From JAICYJ01 sp038212095 (GTDB taxonomy: Bacteria; Actinomycetota; Thermoleophilia; Gaiellales; JAICJC01), in assembly GCA_038212095.1 (NCBI GenBank), contig JBBQUW010000008.1, forward strand, positions 1-64,000: a stretch of 64,000 nucleotides of DNA, written 5' to 3'. The first letter of the stretch is position 1. Every line of letters begins with the position of its first letter. The position numbers and the translations under genes were made by a program. Shown here piece by piece: positions 23,799 to 32,236 of this stretch. A model generated the notes under the pieces. It ran no database searches and was not told the origin of the DNA. It worked only from the letters and a program-made list of their open reading frames with translations.

Positions 23799-25031
23799 AT
23801 GATCAACGGTGCCAACACAGGCTTCATGTTGCTGGCCGCCAGCCTGGTGATGTTGATGACTCCCGGGCTGGCGTTCTTCTACGGCGGTCTGGTCGGCCGG
23901 TCGAACACGCTCACGATCATGATCCAGAGCTTCGCCTCGATGGGCATCACGACCGTGCTGTGGTGGCTGGTCGGCTACTCGCTCTGCTTCAGCGGCGGCG
24001 CCGACGGTATCTATGGCAACTTCGACCTCGCGTTTCTTCGCGGCGTGACGCCATCCTCGATCTACTCGCCGTCAGGGATTCCGCTGGTGGTGCTGATCGC
24101 CTACCAGATGATGTTCGCCATCATCACCCCGGCACTGATCACCGGCGCGTTCACCAACCGCGTCTCGTTCAAGGCGTACCTGATCTTCCTCGTCGTGTGG
24201 CAGCTGTTCGTCTACTACCCGTTCGTCCCCATGATCTGGGGCAACGGCCTGCTGGCGCAGTGGGGCGTCCGCGACTTCGCGGGCGGCATCGTGGTGCACG
24301 CCTCGGCCGGTTGGGCGGCGCTTGCATCGGTGCTGTACGTGGGCCGGCGAAAGTTCGTCGACACGCCGCACAACATCCCCTTCATCGCGCTTGGCACCGG
24401 GCTGCTGTGGTTCGGCTGGTACGGCTTCAACGCCGGCAGCGAGCTGAAGGTGGACGGCATCACCGCCATCGCCTTCCTGAACACCGACATCGCCGCGTCG
24501 TTCGCCGCCACCACGTGGCTGTTCTTCGAGTGGTGGCGGGCTCGCAAACCCCACTTCGTCGGCCTGCTGACGGGGGCCGTGGCCGGCCTGGCCGCGATCA
24601 CCCCGGCAGCGGGTTACGTCCCGATCTACGCGTCGGTGATCATCGGCATCGTCGCCGGCCTCGTCTGCTATGGCGCGGTGGCACTGAAGAACCGCCTGCA
24701 CTGGGATGACGCGTTGGACGTCTGGGGCGTGCATGGGGTCGGCGGCACGATCGGCATCCTCCTGTTGGGCGTGTTCGCCAGCACCAGCATCAATCCGGCC
24801 GGCGGCGTCGGCCTGATCCACGGCAGCGGCTCGTTCTTCGCAAAGCAGCTGATCGCGGGCGCCGGCTGCTCGCTGTACGCGTTCGTCTTCACCTACGCGA
24901 TGCTGAAGGCGATCAACATGATCACCCCGGTGCGCGTGGGCGAGGACGCCGAGCGCGGGCTTGACGAGGCGATGCACGGAGAGAGCGCCTACGAGGACGC
25001 GTCACTCGGCGGCGTCGCGCCGGCCGTCTGA
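23799..25031 (+). CDS. amt: Ammonium transporter
   Basis: 410 residues with about 11 membrane helices, the normal Amt length. The twin pore histidines are visible at His167 (VVHASAGWAAL) and His312 (GVHGVGGTIG). The usual glnK gene is not adjacent. The C-terminal tail (EDAERGLDEAMHGESAYE) has the family-like GLD..HGE..Y motif used for regulation by PII proteins, so GlnK control in trans is expected. The gene lies 100 bases after the EncFtn-like gene. Confidence 0.95.
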   Translation: MINGANTGFMLLAASLVMLMTPGLAFFYGGLVGRSNTLTIMIQSFASMGITTVLWWLVGYSLCFSGGADGIYGNFDLAFLRGVTPSSIYSPSGIPLVVLIAYQMMFAIITPALITGAFTNRVSFKAYLIFLVVWQLFVYYPFVPMIWGNGLLAQWGVRDFAGGIVVHASAGWAALASVLYVGRRKFVDTPHNIPFIALGTGLLWFGWYGFNAGSELKVDGITAIAFLNTDIAASFAATTWLFFEWWRARKPHFVGLLTGAVAGLAAITPAAGYVPIYASVIIGIVAGLVCYGAVALKNRLHWDDALDVWGVHGVGGTIGILLLGVFASTSINPAGGVGLIHGSGSFFAKQLIAGAGCSLYAFVFTYAMLKAINMITPVRVGEDAERGLDEAMHGESAYEDASLGGVAPAV

Positions 25032-25128
25032 ACCAGCGGTGGCGGGGTCGCACCTGCGGCCCCGCCATCCGCGCCTGGCCCACGAGTGCACGCGATCCAC
25101 GCGTGCCGATGACCGGAGAGGAATCCGC

Positions 25129-26046
25129 ATGAGAGTCGCATCGGCACCGGTCTCGTTCGGCGTATTCGAGCTGACGGCGGACGACGAGGGGCTGCCCGAT
25201 CCAGTCGCGGTGCTGGACGCGATGGTGGACGGCGGATACGAGGGTACCGAGCTGGGTCCGCCCGGCTACTTTGGCGATGCCGCCGGGACGGCCGCCGCCC
25301 TGTCGGAGCGCGATCTCAGCCTGGTCGGGTCGTTCCTGCCGATGCGGCTCTCGCGCCGTGAGCATATGGACGAAGACTTTGCCCACCTGGAGCGCACGCT
25401 GGGCATCCTCGACGAGGCGACTCCCGGTGGTGGCGAGCGGCCGGTGGTGCTGATCTCGGACTCGTTCTCGGAGCCTGACCGGGTGGCCGGCGCAGGCCGC
25501 ATCGACCAACTGCGCGACACCTGGTTGTCCGACGCGCGGTTCGACCTGCTGGCGGCGAATGCCCACCGCGCCGCCGAGCGCTGCCACGAGCGCGGGTACC
25601 GGGCGGCCTTCCACCACCACGGCGGCACCTACATTGAGACGCCGCGTGAGATCGATCGCTTCGCCGAGCGGATGGACGGCTCGCTGCTCGGCTTCTGCTT
25701 CGACAGCGGTCACTCCATGTTCGGCGGCGGCGATCCGGTCGCGTTCCTCGACACCTACGGCGAGTTGGTCACCCACGTCCACCTGAAGGACGTCGACGGC
25801 GCGGTGATGGATGAGATCCGGCGCGGCGGGCTGGGTCTGCGCGAGGCCTGGCGACGAGGCGTGTTCTGCCGCTTCGGCGAAGGCAGCGTCGAGATGGCGG
25901 CGGTGCTGCAGCGCCTGCGCGGAGCCGGCTACGACTCCTGGCTGGTGATCGAGCAGGACCGCTTCATCCAGCCCGGACAGACGCTCGAGACGCTGTCCGA
26001 CGACGCCGCCCACAACCGCGAGCTGCTACGCGGCCTGGGCGTGTAG
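25129..26046 (+). CDS. Sugar phosphate isomerase/epimerase (xylose-isomerase-like TIM barrel)
   Basis: 305 residues of the AP-endonuclease-2/IolE superfamily. Metal-binding positions include the Glu of YEGTELGP, the His pair in FHHHGGTY, the DSGH segment and the HVHLKDVD strand, with a late Glu in VIEQD. The overall pattern is closest to inosose dehydratase-like proteins, but IolE identity cannot be fixed, and no other inositol genes are present. GGAGAGGA precedes the ATG at 25129. It stands alone between the ammonium transporter and a leftward pair. Confidence 0.85.
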   Translation: MRVASAPVSFGVFELTADDEGLPDPVAVLDAMVDGGYEGTELGPPGYFGDAAGTAAALSERDLSLVGSFLPMRLSRREHMDEDFAHLERTLGILDEATPGGGERPVVLISDSFSEPDRVAGAGRIDQLRDTWLSDARFDLLAANAHRAAERCHERGYRAAFHHHGGTYIETPREIDRFAERMDGSLLGFCFDSGHSMFGGGDPVAFLDTYGELVTHVHLKDVDGAVMDEIRRGGLGLREAWRRGVFCRFGEGSVEMAAVLQRLRGAGYDSWLVIEQDRFIQPGQTLETLSDDAAHNRELLRGLGV

Positions 26047-26194
26047 CGGAATAGTGGAGATATCTGGGCTGACCCCGTCATCGAGCGCAGCCCACAGCCG
26101 CCCGACGTCCCCCGGGATCAGCCCAACGGCGGCGTGTCCAGTGCATCGACGCGTGTACGCGCGACGCGATCACGCCACCGAATCGCTGGGAAGG

Positions 26195-26557
26195 TCAGCC
26201 GTCCATCCGCCCCGGCGCGACGGCGGGGACGTCCGTTTCGGTCGTGTCGGGCGAGTCGGGGTCGATGTCGCGCGCCTGCATGGCGTGCTCGTCGGCGGCC
26301 GCGCGCTCCTTGGCGGCACGCTCGGCCTTGACTTCGGCCTCCAACCGCTCGCGCTCGGCGCGGGCGGACTGCTCCTGGGCAGCCAGTTCGGCCTGCTGAG
26401 CGGTGCGGTTGCGCTCGACAGCCTCGTCGCGGTGCGCGGCCGCGGCATCACGGCGGATCTGCGTCTCACGCTCGCGGCGCCGCGAGTTGGCCATCACTGC
26501 AGCGATCACGACGATCACCACGGCGATCACGACGATTGCGATGATTGCAGTTGTCAT
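26195..26557 (-). CDS. Small membrane-anchored coiled-coil protein
   Basis: 120 residues, no recognised family. Residues 3-24 form one hydrophobic helix (Ile/Val/Ala-rich). The remainder is a charged Glu/Arg/Ala-rich segment of about 75 residues with heptad character, then an acidic Asp/Pro/Thr tail. A clear AAGGAGAG precedes the ATG. The start overlaps the stop of the upstream gene at 26554-26557, so the two unknown proteins are translated together. A role as a membrane-attached rod or scaffold is possible but not supported further. Confidence 0.7.
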   Translation of the reverse strand: MTTAIIAIVVIAVVIVVIAAVMANSRRRERETQIRRDAAAAHRDEAVERNRTAQQAELAAQEQSARAERERLEAEVKAERAAKERAAADEHAMQARDIDPDSPDTTETDVPAVAPGRMDG

Positions 26558-26895
26558 ACTCGCTCTCCTTCGTTCGAGTTCGTCGGGAATTCCGACGCGG
26601 CGTCGCCCCCGTTCAGGTCGTTCGCCATCGATGTCCAGGGGTCGCCGACCGGCGGCCGCTCCCAGCCCTCGCTCAGCGCGTCCGAGACGTCACCGACCGT
26701 GGGAGCCGAGTCAAGCGCAATCAGGACGGTGTGGCCGGCGTCGTCGATCTGCGAACTGGCGACGACCAGCGTGCCGACCGACGATGTCGTCGGGCAGTCG
26801 GCACCGGGGAGCGGCCGACCGTCGACCATCAACCGCAGCACCTCGGCGCGGTCGTGACCGCCGATCATCGCGTAGATGTAGGTCATTTCTGACAT
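26554..26895 (-). CDS. Hypothetical protein, 113 residues
   Basis: No family recognised. The N-terminal MSEMTYIYAMIGGHDRAEVLRLMVDGRP is well patterned and the middle is beta-rich. The tail (GDPWTSMANDLNGGDAASEF) is acidic. ATG at 26895 is chosen, with GAGGA about nine bases upstream; an upstream in-frame start at 26931 is possible but adds residues without clear pattern. Its last bases overlap the coiled-coil membrane gene (ATGA), suggesting a two-gene unit. Confidence 0.65.
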   Translation of the reverse strand: MSEMTYIYAMIGGHDRAEVLRLMVDGRPLPGADCPTTSSVGTLVVASSQIDDAGHTVLIALDSAPTVGDVSDALSEGWERPPVGDPWTSMANDLNGGDAASEFPTNSNEGERV

Positions 26896-27004
26896 GAGAT
26901 CGCTTCCTCGTTCCGATTCGACCACGCCCAACGCGCCGGCCTCTCCACACCTCGTACCCCGCGAAGGCGCTGCTCAACCCTCGGCGAAGTCGTATGCTCG
27001 CGCC

Positions 27005-27448
27005 ATGGACAGCCCTCCACCCCGCCCGCCGCTGCCGCCCTTCACGCGGGAAACGGCACGTCAGAAGGTGCGGGCCGCGGAGGACGCCTGGAACAGCTGT
27101 GATCCCGAGCGGGTGGCGCAGGCCTACACGGCAGACTCGCAGTGGCGCAACCGCGCCGAGTTCTTCCAAGGACGCGACGCGATCGTGGCGTTCCTACGCC
27201 GCAAGTGGGCGGGCGAGCTCGACTACCGGCTGCAGAAGGAGCTGTGGTGCTACAGCGACGACCGCATCTCGGTGCGGTTCGAGTACGAGAGCCGCGACCG
27301 CGCCGGTCGGTGGTGGCGCAGCCACGGCAACGAGCACTGGGAGTTCGACGAGCTGGGCTACATGCGGCGCCGTGATGCCAGCATCAACGACTACCCCATC
27401 GACGAGGCTGACCGGCGCGTCCATATCGATCGTGACGCCGCCGGCTGA
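27005..27448 (+). CDS. DUF1348 / NTF2-like superfamily protein
   Basis: 147 residues. A cone-shaped NTF2-like fold is predicted, with the family's hallmark stretches FTRETARQKVRAAEDAWN, YTADSQWRNRAEFFQGRDAI, FLRRKWAGELDYRLQKELW and the closing ASINDYPI. Members are conserved but mostly without assigned function; some are annotated as SnoaL-like. A Pro-rich N-terminus precedes the domain. The gene stands alone, facing a small leftward gene, with no clear promoter noted. Confidence 0.88.
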   Translation: MDSPPPRPPLPPFTRETARQKVRAAEDAWNSCDPERVAQAYTADSQWRNRAEFFQGRDAIVAFLRRKWAGELDYRLQKELWCYSDDRISVRFEYESRDRAGRWWRSHGNEHWEFDELGYMRRRDASINDYPIDEADRRVHIDRDAAG

Positions 27449-27459
27449 CCTCGCGTCTG

Positions 27460-27657
27460 CTAACGGGCGCGCCAGGCGCGGCGCGGCGCTCCCGGGAACA
27501 GCAGGCACGGCGTCGCCCCCCTGCGCGCGGGAGCAGGTGCCGGCTGCTCGGCGAGATGCTGATCGCGATCGCCGTCCCGCTCGACCAGTCCCCGTTCGCG
27601 TGCGATACGAGCGACCAGATCGACCACCGACCCCTCGTGAACCTCAACCTGTGTCAT
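27460..27657 (-). CDS. Possible 65-residue hypothetical protein
   Basis: A short frame supported mainly by its translation signal: AAGGAGG lies a few bases before the ATG at 27657. The first 30 residues (MTQVEVHEGSVVDLVARIAR) look protein-like. The second half is Pro/Arg-rich, as in random high-GC translation. The intergenic stretch upstream (27658-27793) shows no other gene. It may be real, or only its start real and the tail untidy. Confidence 0.4.
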   Translation of the reverse strand: MTQVEVHEGSVVDLVARIARERGLVERDGDRDQHLAEQPAPAPARRGATPCLLFPGAPRRAWRAR

Positions 27658-27793
27658 CACACCCTCCTTCGCCGTTCGTTGTCTCAGCATCGGGGACGGA
27701 TGTACGGGTTCTGTGACGTGGCTGTTTGGAGATCGGGGAGCTCCCGAGGCGGCGGGCGACGGCTCTGGGCAAGAATCGGCGGTCGTGCCTGAG

Positions 27794-29137
27794 TCACCCC
27801 AAGCTGGGATGCAACTCGAGCCGCGTGAAGGTCGCCCGGGCGGCGTGCGTTCCCATCACCCATAGCTGATCGTTACCTGACGCCAGCAGCGCCGTCGCGT
27901 GTCGGATCGCGATCGCCGCTCCCACCAGGTGGTTGGTCGAGGGGTCGAACTCCTGCACGCCCACGCCCGCCATGGCGAGCCAGACGGCGCCATCCTCGAC
28001 GGCGACCGAGGTTGCCGCGGCGGGAAGCGGCAACGAGAGCTGTGGGCGCCCGGAGTGCGCATCCAGCCGCAGCAGCTGCGGCCGGCCGGCGCGGCTGCCG
28101 ATCGCCCATACGGCACCGGCGCCGGCCGCGATCGCGTCGGCCTTGAATCCGCGCAGGTCACGCGGAGTCCCCGGCCGTCCGGTAACGGGATCAACCGCGG
28201 ACAGGTGATTCGCGGCCATCAGCCAGACGCGGCCGGCGGCGGCCGCCAGCCCCGTCGGCGTGCCGGCGGTCGGCTGCTCGGTGATCCGGCCGTTGGCGAC
28301 GTCGAGCCGCGCGAGCCCTGATCGCAGCGTGATCCAGATCGACGTGCCGGACTCGACTGGAGGGCAGCAGCCGGGCGACGCCGGCAGCGCCAGCGTCTGG
28401 CGCAGCCGACCGTTGCCGCGGTCGCGCTCGATCACGGCGTTCGCCGTCAGCACGATCAGGGTGTGAGAGCTGATCACCAGACCGCGCGCTGGCTGATGCG
28501 TCGCGAACGCGTAGGCGATGCCGCCGTCAGCCGCTGCCAGCCGCGTCAGGTTGCCGGTCGGGGACTGGTACCAGAGGCCGCCGTCGTGGGCCGGCGTGGC
28601 GACGAGGCCCGGCCGGGAGGGAGCATGTGCCATCACTGAGACGACCGGCGCAAAGCCGGGCGGGCGGTGGCTGGTGTGTGCCGCTGCAGCCGCCCGCGAC
28701 GCGGCACGCGGGTGGGTGGCCCTGGTGGCCAGGTAGACCGCTGTTACCGCGATCGCGACCACGATCAGCGCCGCGGAGGCAACCACCGGCCCGCGCCGGC
28801 GGGATCGATGCGATCGCCGCGGCGGCCGCGCCGCCGGCGGCGCCTGCTGGATGGCCGCGACTGGCGGAGGGCCTGCCGGGGACACCGGCTCGGCGACGAT
28901 CTGGCCCGGAGGCGGAACGCGCAGCCCGTACTCAGCCACCGGCGCAGACGCCGCGGCGGCCTGCTTCTCCAACTCTGAGACGGCCAACCCGTACTCGACC
29001 CGGGAGTGCGCTGCGCCCGCACCGGTCGGGGCGTGATGCAGCCCCACCGGATGGCCGCAGCGCGCGCAGAACCGCGCGCCGGGCTCGCCGATCAACTCCG
29101 GACAGTCACACGAGGCACAGGCTGCCGTCAAAGCCAT
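27794..29137 (-). CDS. Zinc-ribbon membrane protein with beta-propeller domain
   Basis: 447 residues. The N-terminus carries Cys pairs (CASCDC and CARCG) of a zinc ribbon. A Pro/Ala-rich linker and one membrane helix (VVASAALIVVAIAVTAVYLA, about residues 130-150) follow. The C-terminal 290 residues are a beta-propeller-like region with repeated segments such as GAVWAIGSRAG, GRVWLMAANHL and SIWITLRSG, giving a cytoplasmic metal-binding head and an external propeller. The same architecture occurs in actinobacterial sensor or scaffold proteins, but no function is assigned. It diverges from a DUF2510 gene. Confidence 0.8.
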   Translation of the reverse strand: MALTAACASCDCPELIGEPGARFCARCGHPVGLHHAPTGAGAAHSRVEYGLAVSELEKQAAAASAPVAEYGLRVPPPGQIVAEPVSPAGPPPVAAIQQAPPAARPPRRSHRSRRRGPVVASAALIVVAIAVTAVYLATRATHPRAASRAAAAAHTSHRPPGFAPVVSVMAHAPSRPGLVATPAHDGGLWYQSPTGNLTRLAAADGGIAYAFATHQPARGLVISSHTLIVLTANAVIERDRGNGRLRQTLALPASPGCCPPVESGTSIWITLRSGLARLDVANGRITEQPTAGTPTGLAAAAGRVWLMAANHLSAVDPVTGRPGTPRDLRGFKADAIAAGAGAVWAIGSRAGRPQLLRLDAHSGRPQLSLPLPAAATSVAVEDGAVWLAMAGVGVQEFDPSTNHLVGAAIAIRHATALLASGNDQLWVMGTHAARATFTRLELHPSLG

Positions 29138-29181
29138 TCCTCGCGCCGATCCGTTTCGCCTGCTGCCACCCGACCAGCGTA

Positions 29182-29198
29182 CCGTACGCGTCGTACGG
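29182..29198. promoter_or_regulatory. Inverted repeat in divergent intergenic region
   Basis: CCGTACG-CGT-CGTACGG is a perfect 7-bp inverted repeat with a 3-bp spacer. It sits between the leftward zinc-ribbon gene (start 29137) and the rightward DUF2510 gene (start 29270), where an operator for both would be expected. Confidence 0.5.
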
Positions 29199-29269
29199 CA
29201 CCCGTCCCGCCCCGCGCGTCGGGCGTCCTGCCGGTGGCGTACGCTGCACGCCTCAGGGAGGTGGAGCTT

Positions 29270-29857
29270 GTGAACACGCGAGTCACCGCCGGCGCGCTGG
29301 CGATCGTCGGCGCAGTCATCGTCGGCATCGGGTGCAGCATCCCCTACGCCGAAACCAGCGACGGTGTGAAGTACCGCATCTTCGAGACGAACCCCCCGCA
29401 CGACCTGCTGTACTTCGCGATCGAACCGGCCGGGGTGATCCTGGCCGCGGTAGCACTGGGCATCGTTCTTCTCATGCGGCCGCTGCGGTTTGCCGACGGC
29501 GCGCTGGCCGGCATCGGCGGTCAGACGGTGCTGCTGTTCATCGGCTTCATCGGCTTCTACGCCCAGACCAGCTTTGGCGGGCCGCAGTTCGACCCGCACG
29601 TCAAGGCAGGGGCGTGGCTGGGCCTGCTGGGCGGCGGTCTGATCGGCGCGGCGGGCGTGCTGCTGCTGGTCGGCGCCAGCTACGCGAGCTCCGAACCCGG
29701 CTCATCTCCGCCGGCGATGCAGCCGGGCGGCTGGCTGACGGACCCGTGGGACACCTCCCAGCTTCGCTACTGGAACGGCCGCGAGTGGACGCCGCACACG
29801 CATCCCGCCACTGCCCACGCCGCCGCGCCGGCCGCGTCTCCGGTGGCGCCCACATGA
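29270..29857 (+). CDS. Four-helix membrane protein with C-terminal DUF2510 domain
   Basis: 195 residues. Four membrane helices lie within residues 5-135, with an extracellular loop carrying YAETSDGVKYRIFETNPPHD. The C-terminal GWLTDPWDTSQLRYWNGREWT is a DUF2510 motif, a short Trp-rich domain common in actinobacterial membrane proteins. GTG at 29270 is chosen with a GGAGGTGGAG run upstream; an in-frame GTG at 29261 is possible. The stop overlaps the next gene's ATG. The domain's role is not established. Confidence 0.8.
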   Translation: MNTRVTAGALAIVGAVIVGIGCSIPYAETSDGVKYRIFETNPPHDLLYFAIEPAGVILAAVALGIVLLMRPLRFADGALAGIGGQTVLLFIGFIGFYAQTSFGGPQFDPHVKAGAWLGLLGGGLIGAAGVLLLVGASYASSEPGSSPPAMQPGGWLTDPWDTSQLRYWNGREWTPHTHPATAHAAAPAASPVAPT

Positions 29858-30369
29858 CCGGCGACCGCCCACCAGCCGGCTCGCCACCGGCGACGACGCC
29901 GGCCGTCTACTGCACGCGCTGCGGCACGGCACGGCCGGCACACGCGCAGTTCTGCCCCAACTGTGGATGGCAGTTCTCGACCGGCGCAATCTCCGCGTTC
30001 GTCCAGCCTGCGGTGGCTGGCCCGCCACCTGCGACCGGCGAGCCGCCACCGCCGCCACCCCCGCCCGGCTACGTACCTCCGCCCGCCCCGTATCCTCATC
30101 TTCCGGTCGGTCACGGCTATGGCCCCCCGGTCGCGCATCGCGGCACGAACGGCTTCGCGGTGGCCGGTCTGGTGCTGGGCATCATCTGGATCTACTGGAT
30201 CGGATCGGTGCTGGCGTTGATATTCGGCTACATCGCCAAGGGGCAGATCGATCGCTCCCACGGCACCGAGGCCGGCGGCGGACTGGCGATCGCGGCCATC
30301 GTGCTGGGGTGGATCGGTGTCGGCACCGCCGCGCTGGTGCTGGTGATTCTGGCGATCAGCAACTCCTGA
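29854..30369 (+). CDS. Zinc-ribbon, Pro-rich, DUF4190-type membrane protein
   Basis: 171 residues. A CTRCG ... CPNCG zinc ribbon (about residues 20-38) is followed by a Pro-rich linker with an eight-Pro run. Two membrane helices follow in the DUF4190 pattern, with a GFAVAGLVLGIIWIYWIGSV first helix, an IFGYIAKGQI loop and a GLAIAAIVLGWIG second helix. It is coupled to the DUF2510 gene by an ATGA overlap. The cluster of three zinc-ribbon/DUF proteins around one operator suggests a shared envelope function. The 3' end overlaps the convergent epimerase gene by 14 bases. Confidence 0.82.
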   Translation: MTGDRPPAGSPPATTPAVYCTRCGTARPAHAQFCPNCGWQFSTGAISAFVQPAVAGPPPATGEPPPPPPPPGYVPPPAPYPHLPVGHGYGPPVAHRGTNGFAVAGLVLGIIWIYWIGSVLALIFGYIAKGQIDRSHGTEAGGGLAIAAIVLGWIGVGTAALVLVILAISNS

Positions 30370-31234
30370 CGCCGCGTAGCTCGTCCAGCGGCGCCCGCCC
30401 CGGAGGTCTCCAGCCGAGCATGGCGCGAGCACGCTCTCCGCTGACGCGATGGTCGCGGGTGACGCCGTCCACGGCGGCGGCGCCGATCACCGCCGCCGCC
30501 TCGTCTGCCGACCACGACCGAGGTGCGGCCAGTCCACGGCCGGCGCTGTCCGCAGCGGCCAGATCACGCACCGCGACCGGCTCGCCCGCGGCGCCGTTGA
30601 CCAGCGTTCCAGCCACCGCCCGCTCCAGCGCCAGCCGATACAGCTGCGCCAGGTCGTCGACGTGCACCAGCGTCCAGTGGTTGGCGCCGTCGCCGACGTA
30701 CCGCGCCACGCCCTCGTCATCGGCCATCTCGACAAACTGCGTCAGCGGGCCGCCGCCGTGGCCGTACACCATCGCCGGGCGGATCACGACCGTACGCAGA
30801 CGAGCGGCCGCCACCACCTCGGCCTCGAGCGATGGCCGCCATGCGTACAGCGCCACGGGGTCGGTGGCCGAGTCCTCGTCCAGCAGCTCGCCCGGCGGGG
30901 CGCTGGGATACACCCACACGCCGCTGGTGTAGACGAAGGCCGTGCCGGTCGCCAGTCCAGCCAGGAACGCCCGTACGGATGCCAGCTCCGCCGACTCCAT
31001 GCCGTCGTCCTGGGTGGCCGCCAGGTGGACGACGCCGTCGCAGCCGGCGGCGGCCGCCACCAGCGACGACGGCCGGCCGAGATCGCCGCGGACTGTCGAG
31101 TGGCTCAAAGCCCGCAGCTGCCGCTCGCTGCTGTCGGAGCGGGCCGCCGCGACCACCTCATGCCCCGCCGCGAACAGCTCTGCGGCCACGCGGCCGCCGA
31201 TGTATCCCGTCGCTCCGGTCAGCAGCACCCGCAC
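30356..31234 (-). CDS. NAD-dependent epimerase/dehydratase (extended SDR)
   Basis: 292 residues. The N-terminal TGATGYIGGRV is the extended-SDR cofactor motif, followed by an RGDLGRP strand and VVHLAAT. The Tyr of YAWRPSLEAEVV sits where YxxxK is expected but the Lys is replaced by Glu or shifted, so activity should be checked. RPAMVYGHGGG and the HVDDLAQLY strand are standard. It would act on a nucleotide sugar or similar compound. GTG at 31234 is chosen because the Rossmann motif follows within ten residues. Confidence 0.85.
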   Translation of the reverse strand: MRVLLTGATGYIGGRVAAELFAAGHEVVAAARSDSSERQLRALSHSTVRGDLGRPSSLVAAAAGCDGVVHLAATQDDGMESAELASVRAFLAGLATGTAFVYTSGVWVYPSAPPGELLDEDSATDPVALYAWRPSLEAEVVAAARLRTVVIRPAMVYGHGGGPLTQFVEMADDEGVARYVGDGANHWTLVHVDDLAQLYRLALERAVAGTLVNGAAGEPVAVRDLAAADSAGRGLAAPRSWSADEAAAVIGAAAVDGVTRDHRVSGERARAMLGWRPPGRAPLDELRGVRSC

Positions 31235-31276
31235 GGGCGGGAGTATCGCCGACGGAGGGCGCACTAGAGTGCCGGA

Positions 31277-32221
31277 ATGGGAGTCGCGCACTGGGACGAG
31301 GTCGAGCGGACGCGCCGGTCGAAGGGCGAGATGGACGCCGAGTGGCAGCCGCTGGGCGACGCCGCCGGCACGGTCGGCGTGGGTGTGTGCAGGGTACGCG
31401 TCGCGGTCGGGAAGCTGCCGACGCCGCCCCACTCCCACGGCGCCTCCGAGGAGCTGTACTACGTGCTGGGCGGCGGTGGCCTGGCCTGGCAGGACGAGGC
31501 CGTGCACGAGCTGCGGCCCGGCGACTGCGTGGCGCACCGCGCCGACGAGATGGAGCACACGTTCGTGGCCGGTGCCGAAGGGCTCGACTACCTCGTGTTC
31601 GGCACCCGCCACGCGACCGAGTTCGGCTGGCTTCCCCGCTCGCGGGCGGTGCGGCTGGGCTGGCCGTGGGTGGAGGGACGCGACGACGATCCTTGGGACG
31701 TGGAAGCGCAGGCGGCGCCGCTCGCGGTCGGTGAGCCGGCACCACGGCCGGCGAACATCGTCAACGTCGACGAGGTGGAGCACGAGCCGTTTGCGGGCGG
31801 CGTCACCGCCCCGCTCGCCACCTCCCAGCGCTCGACCCAGGCGGGGTTGCACTGGGAGCGGATCGCGCCCGGCGTCAGGGGCGGCTCGCCGCCGCACTGC
31901 CACTCCGAGGAGGAGGAGGTGTTCGTGATCCTCGAGGGCGGCGGCACGCTCGAGCTGTGGCCGTCTCCGGTTGCGGCCGCGCGGGGCGCGCAGCGAGAGG
32001 ACGTGCCGATCGCAGCTGGGCACGTGATCGCGCGGCCGCCTGGGTCGCGGGTGGCACACGCCTTCCAGGCCGGGCCGGACGGCATCACGATGCTGATCTA
32101 CGGCACCCGCAAGCCCAACGACATGGCGTGGTTCCCGCGATCGAACAAGATCTTCTGGCGCGGCCTGGGTGTGATCGGCCGCATCGAGTCGCTGGACTAC
32201 TCCGACGGAGAACCAGACTGA
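31277..32221 (+). CDS. Bicupin protein
   Basis: 314 residues with two cupin domains. Metal-binding motifs are PHSHGASEELYYVLGGGG in the first half and PPHCHSEEEEVFVILEGGG in the second, each with the paired His and Glu. FGTRHATEFGWLPRS and YGTRKPNDMAWFPRS show that the two halves are an internal duplication. The substrate is unknown; bicupins include dioxygenases, isomerases and storage-like proteins. The ATG stands about 40 bases from the divergent epimerase start. Confidence 0.85.
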   Translation: MGVAHWDEVERTRRSKGEMDAEWQPLGDAAGTVGVGVCRVRVAVGKLPTPPHSHGASEELYYVLGGGGLAWQDEAVHELRPGDCVAHRADEMEHTFVAGAEGLDYLVFGTRHATEFGWLPRSRAVRLGWPWVEGRDDDPWDVEAQAAPLAVGEPAPRPANIVNVDEVEHEPFAGGVTAPLATSQRSTQAGLHWERIAPGVRGGSPPHCHSEEEEVFVILEGGGTLELWPSPVAAARGAQREDVPIAAGHVIARPPGSRVAHAFQAGPDGITMLIYGTRKPNDMAWFPRSNKIFWRGLGVIGRIESLDYSDGEPD

Positions 32222-32236
32222 GCCAGCCGGCCGCGG

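Noticed and set aside
26065..26125. Hairpin TGGGCTGA...TCAGCCCA after the TIM-barrel gene
   Set aside because: The stem is only 8 bp with a loop of about 45 bases, too weak to call a terminator.
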